From Petrolisthes cinctipes (Eukaryota > Arthropoda > Malacostraca > Decapoda > Porcellanidae), in assembly GCA_033782935.1 (NCBI GenBank), contig JAWQEG010001325.1, positions 620,001 to 684,000 on the forward strand: DNA of 64,000 nucleotides, written 5' to 3'. Of this stretch, positions 58,712-64,000 are shown piece by piece. The notes below the pieces were generated by a model, which was not told the origin of the DNA, did no database searches, and saw only the letters and a list, made by a program, of their open reading frames with translations. A program made the position numbers and the translations under genes. Position 1 is the first letter of the stretch. Each line of letters begins with the position of its first letter.

Positions 58712-59771
58712 CGTTTAGATTAGCGATGACTACGTTATTAATAAAACCAATACGAAAATTAACCATATGTTGAAATGTGGATGAAGCATTACATAACCCA
58801 AATGGTCTACGAATGTATTCATAATAACCATGGGAAGTATTAAATGTTGTAATGGGTTGACTTTTATTATTAATGTTACTTGCCAGTTTCCACTGACCAA
58901 GGGTTTAAGGTGGAGAATATCATAGGCTTTGTTTGACCAATGTTAGACAAAACATCTTAAAGGAGGGAGGGGATATTTATCGTTGATTGTAGCATTAATT
59001 ATTTATCTGTAATCAATTACTGGCCTAAATTCACCATTATTTTTTGAAACCAAAAACATTGGGCTGTTAAAAGGGGAGTTAAAATTCTTAATAATGCCTT
59101 CATCCATCATTTCATTTATTATTTCGTTTACAACTTTCTGCCTACTATGAGGTACGGTAGTCTATATGCTCGAGTAAATGGGTTGAGGAGATGTTAGTGT
59201 AACGGTATGCTTTATCATGTTGGTTCATCCTAAGGATTCACCAGGTAGGGCAATCGCATTTCAATATGTGGCTAGTATGGTGATGAGATTATCACGATAA
59301 AGTGGAAAATCGCGTCCACTGACAAAATTTCTAAGTTGCTCCCTTATGTGACTATCACTTTATACCCTTCGGTTAGAACCGATACAATATTTCCTTGTAG
59401 TATTTGTCTAACTTCCATCTGTACAGATCACATAGATATGTTCCCTTCCTTACATGAATATTGGTAAATGTTTTATTAATATCAGTGAAATTTCCACTGG
59501 TTACATTAGTTAAAGTAAATTAATCCCTGGTTATATATTATTTTACTGGTTCTATTAAGAATAGAACGGTAGTTTGTGGTTGTACATGAGATGGAAGCTT
59601 TACCTTCAATTTATGGACGAAATTTGGAGTTAATATAGTATTATATGCAGCAATGGCCTTTATGATAATGGAGTTGTTTCCCTCATTTTCAATATGTATT
59701 GGGTTAACATTACATGGACTTATATATTGGCCTGGACAATCCTGTATTGGAATACATTAATTCCCAAAATG
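58712..59771 (-). pseudogene. Gypsy reverse transcriptase palm and fingers, present only in copy 2
   Basis: The minus strand encodes FNTSHGYYEYIRRPFGLCNA followed by a STFQHMVNFRIG block. This is the FxTxxGxYEFxRMPFGLxNAPxTFQ region of Ty3/Gypsy RT. It then reads VIANLNDLI at about 58727-58704, where the catalytic YxDD is NLND. The catalytic motif is therefore mutated even in the long copy. Upstream is a linker with short conserved pieces and stops. Loss of this segment in copy 1 left a small unmatched join. Confidence 0.85.
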
Positions 59772-60167
59772 TATTATTTTATGTTTGAGGGTTAATTATT
59801 ATGGTTTGTTTGATAAGGTATGATATACCTAGTTTATAATTTCGTATTATATAGAATTCAATTTGTATATGGTTAGTTCCCTTGTCTAACCGTACAGGAA
59901 GGGTTAGTGTCCCTAATACCTTTAATTTATTGCCTGTCATGGTTGACAATTCTATGTCACCTGTTCAATCTTGGTTTATAAATGCCGCTGGGGACCTAAT
60001 TTGCTCAATATGTTAAAGGAATTATCCGATAACAAGGAAACTGCCGAGCCTGTGTCTATCATTAAGGGTGTGTTACTATGTGATACTAGGTCAGGGAATT
60101 ATAGTACATTATCGGTAAATGCGACGACAGGGCCTACAGTTTTATTTTCGGGACGTTTGATGCTATA
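59772..60167 (-). pseudogene. Retropepsin-like protease remnant, copy 2
   Basis: DTGSAVSLLSD block, catalytic codons at 60056-60045; same breaks as copy 1. Confidence 0.75.
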
Positions 60168-60974
60168 TTAATATTGTGGCGGTCTCGTTTCATACATCAT
60201 GTTTCGATTGTGCCAGTCCCGTTTCATTCTGTTAAGGATCATGCATTCATCTAAGGAATGCGACTTTGATTCATGTAAATAATTGTATTTATGATTACTT
60301 TTCCCTTGATAATTTCCCTTAGTATTATGTAAGTTATAACATTCACTGGTAATATGATTATTTTCGTTACAGTGTTTGCAACGTTTTCCCTGTGATTCCC
60401 CTTGAGGAGTAGGTGTGGCATCAAAATTAAAATTCTTCGTCCCCATGGATTGAGTAATCTGTAATGCACGATGCATGATACTAGATTCCTTCGAATTTAA
60501 AGTTAGAGACCCTGATAGTGCAAGTGATTTTGCTGGTTCACTTGTAGTTATGTTTTCTGCCTTTGTTATAATCATTCTCTGAACCCATGATAATGAATTA
60601 TGAATTTTACCATCCCCAAAAACATCAATAAGTGACTGTCTGAATGTAGCATATGACGTTAAATTCTCTGGATCAGGAAAAGCACTTGTAGTTAACATAT
60701 AATTGGCTGGACTATCTGGTGCAATATGCTCTCTCACGAATCTTATCTTATGTACGTCCTGCTCTATATTAGTTCGGTAAAACACATCCTCCAAATGACG
60801 CAAGAAGAGATGAATCCCATATCTTGGATTATCTCCCGTATAATACTTTAAATAATTTTGGGTGGGTAAGATTCTTACCGTTTGCATAGAAGAGGTAGTG
60901 GGGTTAGAAGAAGTTGTATGAAGAGCAGAGACATGAAGAGCAGAGACAGTAGGAGACTGTGGAGGAGTAGCCAT
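60168..60974 (-). CDS. gag: Gag-like nucleocapsid protein, copy 2
   Basis: 268 open codons with the CKHCNENNHITSEC zinc knuckle near residue 205, proline- and serine-rich N-terminus and basic histidine-rich C-terminus. It seems identical to copy 1 except Q for H near residue 31. It is followed directly by the broken protease, so any Gag-Pol readthrough product would stop early. Open frame plus near-identical LTRs fit recent activity of this part. Confidence 0.85.
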   Translation of the reverse strand: MATPPQSPTVSALHVSALHTTSSNPTTSSMQTVRILPTQNYLKYYTGDNPRYGIHLFLRHLEDVFYRTNIEQDVHKIRFVREHIAPDSPANYMLTTSAFPDPENLTSYATFRQSLIDVFGDGKIHNSLSWVQRMIITKAENITTSEPAKSLALSGSLTLNSKESSIMHRALQITQSMGTKNFNFDATPTPQGESQGKRCKHCNENNHITSECYNLHNTKGNYQGKSNHKYNYLHESKSHSLDECMILNRMKRDWHNRNMMYETRPPQY

Positions 60975-61851
60975 TGTTAGAGAAAATACAGGTTAATATA
61001 GTATACCAGATCGAGTCTTTAATGGGGGTAAGGTTGGGGAAGCAGAAGAATGTATTTCGAATGTGTGGGCACCACAAACGAGGCTTAGGGAGGCAGGGAA
61101 ATCTAGCTTGGAGAGTAATGAATCATTATTAGGGATATTCGAAGTTAGTTATGATACCTTTGGATTAATGGGGGAAAATATTGTTACTTTGTTTTAATTT
61201 GGCATTTCTTTTTCTGTTTTTTTTTTTTTTTTTTTCTTTCTTTCTGGGCTGTTAATGAGGAACCTAATTCTTTTCTAACATGTTCGTGGACAAGTGAAAA
61301 ATAATGTTATGTAACATGTAATGTGTACCTACTTTTAGTTGATTCAAGTTGACGAGTTGAAGTCTAGTTGGGGTGTTGTCTGATGAGGCGACGATGTGGT
61401 GAAGAGGCGACGTCGGTGGAGAGGCGAAGCGATGATTAGTTAGCTCGCACACTAACACACTAACAGTCGTTATTGGAGTGAAGATGATGAACGTTGACTT
61501 GCCTTTACGAGAGAATTTACATAACGAGGCGTCAGCGCGGAGGTGATGGAGGTCGTGGCGTTGTCCTGACGAGGGCATTTACGCAGGGACGCCGATGTGG
61601 TAGTGATGAAGTGATGATTGTTTGTTGTGAAGTAGATGAGGTCCCCTTGTAGGTCGAGTTGCAGTTTTGGTGAAGCAGGTGCCTCTTGTAGGTGAAGAAT
61701 TTGTGGTTTATCTCCCTCGTTAGAGGTCGTAAGATTATACCCACAGAAGAAATTACTTGAGAGAATTTACAAGTAGATTCCTTTAACTTGTCCTTGAACA
61801 ATGTTAGTCACTGTACTCCCGTGAAGTCTTTACCTTGCAATTTGCCTTGTT

Positions 61852-61869
61852 GCAAAAACACCACTGCCA
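61852..61869 (-). promoter_or_regulatory. Primer-binding site, copy 2
   Basis: TGGCAGTGGTG, five bases inside the 5' LTR, as in copy 1. Confidence 0.6.
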
Positions 61870-61874
61870 TCAAA

Positions 61875-62664
61875 TGTACCAGTCCTCTAAGGCTTTAACT
61901 CGTTCAGGATCTGATACAGTACCTTGTTGTGGAGTTGTAGTAGTAGTAGTAGTTGTTGTTGTTGTTGTATTAGGTAGCGAGCTCGGCGTTGTGGTGTTCT
62001 TAGGTAATTGACTTCACAAGTTTCTTAAGGCTTAATTTATTAACTATATTCTTATCTCTACACAGGGAATTATATTGATGTGCCTTGTCTGATATTATTG
62101 TGTCTCTCTTATGGAGACAGTTTATAGCCCTTAGGGAGTCAGTGTTAAGTATCCTGAATCCTAGTGTACCTCTTCTGCTTATATACATTTCAAACTCAAT
62201 AGTTTACAGAAATAGCTAGAGTGACAACTGTTGCCTGTGAATGGTCAATCTAATTCTGTATGTCTGTCTACTCCTCTTCTCTCCCTTTTTATTCCTTATT
62301 CAATTATTCTCCCATTCTCTCTCTCTCTCTCTGTGAAACTAGAGAGAGGAGGAAGGGGTTAATGGTTTCTGCTATATCCTCTTACCACAACTTGAAGCAG
62401 AGAGATGTCATTGGAGACTGGTCAAGCGAGGGTGACTGTGTGTATGTATGTATGTATGTGGAATCTGAATCTGTCTGTCAGGTCCCGAAAGGCGAGTCAC
62501 TGCACGTGTTTGTGTGTGTGTATGGAGTGGTGTGTGTGTGTGTGTGTGTGTTGAGAGAGAAGGAAGGAAGGACAGCTGTGCTGGAGTGTCTAATATCTGT
62601 CTGGCTATTAATGACTTTGCCATCTGATCTGTTGTTCCTTCTAGTCTTTGCTTTTGTCCGTACA
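61875..62664 (-). repeat. 5' LTR, copy 2
   Basis: 790 bp, TGTAC...GTACA; shorter mainly through the GT microsatellite. Confidence 0.93.
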
Positions 62665-62956
62665 ACGTCACACTATGATCGTTCGTATCCCAGTGTTAAA
62701 TTTCATAAAAATGACATTTCTCGGGGACAAGTGCCATAATTATTCACTTTTGGTAATCCATTATAGTGCCAAAAATTAGCAGAAGGTGTGAAATAACCCG
62801 TGGAAAAACATCATCCTGATCCAACCTTTAGTTACACAGTTATTCTCTAAAAACAGTGCGACACTGGCCCTGAAAGCGTTAGTAGGTATTCCATGCACAC
62901 CTGGATGCTAATTAGTGCTCGTGATTGTTCATTAGGTATACTACCCTCTTCATAGT

Positions 62957-63074
62957 TTAAGGGGGAAGTTTTGTGTTGGTAAATCTGGAGCAACTGAATC
63001 CTCCAAACTATTCCAAGCAACAGAACACCATTATTTTTGCTCCTCTGGTACCAAAAAAAGAATTATCACCTTAA
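62957..63074. mobile_element. Partial family-P TTAA MITE, copy 2
   Basis: Counterpart of 10171-10287. Confidence 0.75.
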
Positions 63075-63204
63075 AATATACTGCCACTAACGCCAAATGA
63101 TTCGTGAATGACACTAGAAATAAAACCCCTATCGTACAAAGGTTAATTTAGAGGAAAATGCTCTTGATGGGAAACTGGAGCTCAACTTGATCGTCCAAAC
63201 TATT

Positions 63205-63445
63205 GGTCGATTCCACAGTGGTTTGTTTTGGTTTGTAAGCACGCAAATGAAAGAATGTTAGGCGTGTAAATGACTTATGGGTGAATTATTTAATGAATTT
63301 GGTGTGTAAACTATGCAGTGATCATCATTATCTAACTGTTGGATAGATTTTGTGAATGTGGATACTCGTCTTTTGGAAAATAATGAAGACTTACAAGTGT
63401 AGTTGGTTGGGAAGCTAACAAACGAATACCACTGTGAAATCGACC
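63205..63445. mobile_element. Family-H MITE, copy 2
   Basis: Counterpart of 10418-10658. Confidence 0.75.
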
Positions 63446-63482
63446 CCATGTCACGAAACAAAACCGTTGTTAATAATTATCA

Positions 63483-63648
63483 TTAAGGGGAGTAACCAAT
63501 TGTTGGAAATGGGAAGGCTAATGATTCCTCCAAACTATGCCAGGAAACAAAACCCCTCCATTGGTAATTATACAGGGGATGTGTTTTATAGGTGAGTCTG
63601 GAGGCCTACACTGACTCCAAATTGACCATAAAAGGTTGCTTCCCTTAA
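63483..63648. mobile_element. TTAA-flanked MITE, copy 2
   Basis: Counterpart of 10696-10861, with both TTAA sites kept. Confidence 0.7.
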
Positions 63649-64000
63649 GGTGATTATATTGTTTTTCGAGACAGTCTGGTGGAATCAAGAGCTCTTCAAT
63701 AAAAAAATAAAAAAAAAAATCCTCCCCTCAAGAAATTTTTTATTAAGGTGGTAATTCTTTTTTGTTACATCGGAGTGCCTTGATTTTTCCAAAGTATGCT
63801 AGGAAACAGGCCCAGAAGAGCAAAAATAATTGTGTTCTGTTGTTGCTTGGAATAGTTTAGAGAATTCAGTTGCTCCAGATTTACAAACCCTGTGATGTAG
63901 CCAGAAAATTGGGTATAAATGAGTCCTTTAAATACTGCCATGAAACACACACACGTATATGGAAGGAGCTTGTTTCGTGGCATGGTCAGGAGGAATCAGA

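Larger units (their letters stand above)
53607..62664 (-). mobile_element. Full-length errantivirus-like LTR element, copy 2
   Basis: 9,058 bp between the same ACGT target duplication (53603-53606 and 62665-62668). LTRs are at 53607-54402 and 61875-62664. Order and decay are the same as in copy 1, but the RT palm is present, so this copy shows the ancestral length. Sharing of target site and outer flanks means the insertion came before the duplication. Gag is open; pol and env are broken. Confidence 0.93.

Overview
This is a window of animal nuclear DNA, very probably from an arthropod and most likely a decapod crustacean. The evidence is long AT, GA and GT microsatellites, an errantivirus-like LTR element, I-type and CR1-type LINEs, many TA- and TTAA-flanked MITEs, and short GT-AG-bounded exons of a cysteine-rich secreted peptide. 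There is no bacterial gene organisation. Almost all of the window is transposable-element sequence at different stages of decay. The only good candidate for a host gene is on the minus strand between about 44.2 and 31.3 kb, with a possible relative at 29.6-29.9 kb.

Layout. (1) 1-11.2 kb and 51.66-64 kb are two copies of one segment, nearly identical by eye, about 51.7 kb apart in the same orientation; both run off the window. Each copy holds a LINE endonuclease remnant, an AT-microsatellite pair around a 164-bp palindrome, a complete LTR retroelement (minus strand, about 800-bp LTRs, 4-bp ACGT target duplication) and a cluster of MITEs. The second copy keeps 1,058 bp of reverse-transcriptase sequence that the first lacks. 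(2) 11.2-20.2 kb is a nest. A chain of TTAA-delimited elements abut and share single TTAA sites. One of them, a G-rich foldback element, is split by an I-type LINE (copy A, minus), which is itself split by a CR1-like LINE fragment. (3) 20.4-24.8 kb is a chain of elements sharing TA dinucleotides. It ends in a 4.1-kb giant inverted repeat that holds the C-terminus of a Tc1-like transposase. (4) 25.5-27.2 kb is a DNA transposon whose terminal repeats carry CRE and octamer motifs. (5) 29.5-44.2 kb holds the candidate host gene, with a full-length LINE (copy B, plus strand, 13-bp target duplication) and many MITEs in its introns. (6) 45.9-50.2 kb holds two tandem CR1-like LINE remnants, one interrupted by a hAT MITE with an 8-bp palindromic target duplication.

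Function. The LTR element has an intact-looking gag with a zinc knuckle. Its protease, RT, RNase H, integrase and env-like regions are broken by stops and frameshifts, yet the two LTRs of each copy are nearly identical. This suggests recent movement using enzymes supplied in trans. The candidate host gene shows a TATA box, a 5' untranslated exon with a strong donor, an exon encoding a signal peptide, a six-cysteine exon and a cysteine-rich terminal exon. The last two are in matching phase. The link from the signal-peptide exon to the first cysteine exon does not match in phase, so at least one exon is unseen or the model is wrong there. All identities and boundaries were read by eye; no alignment or search was run.
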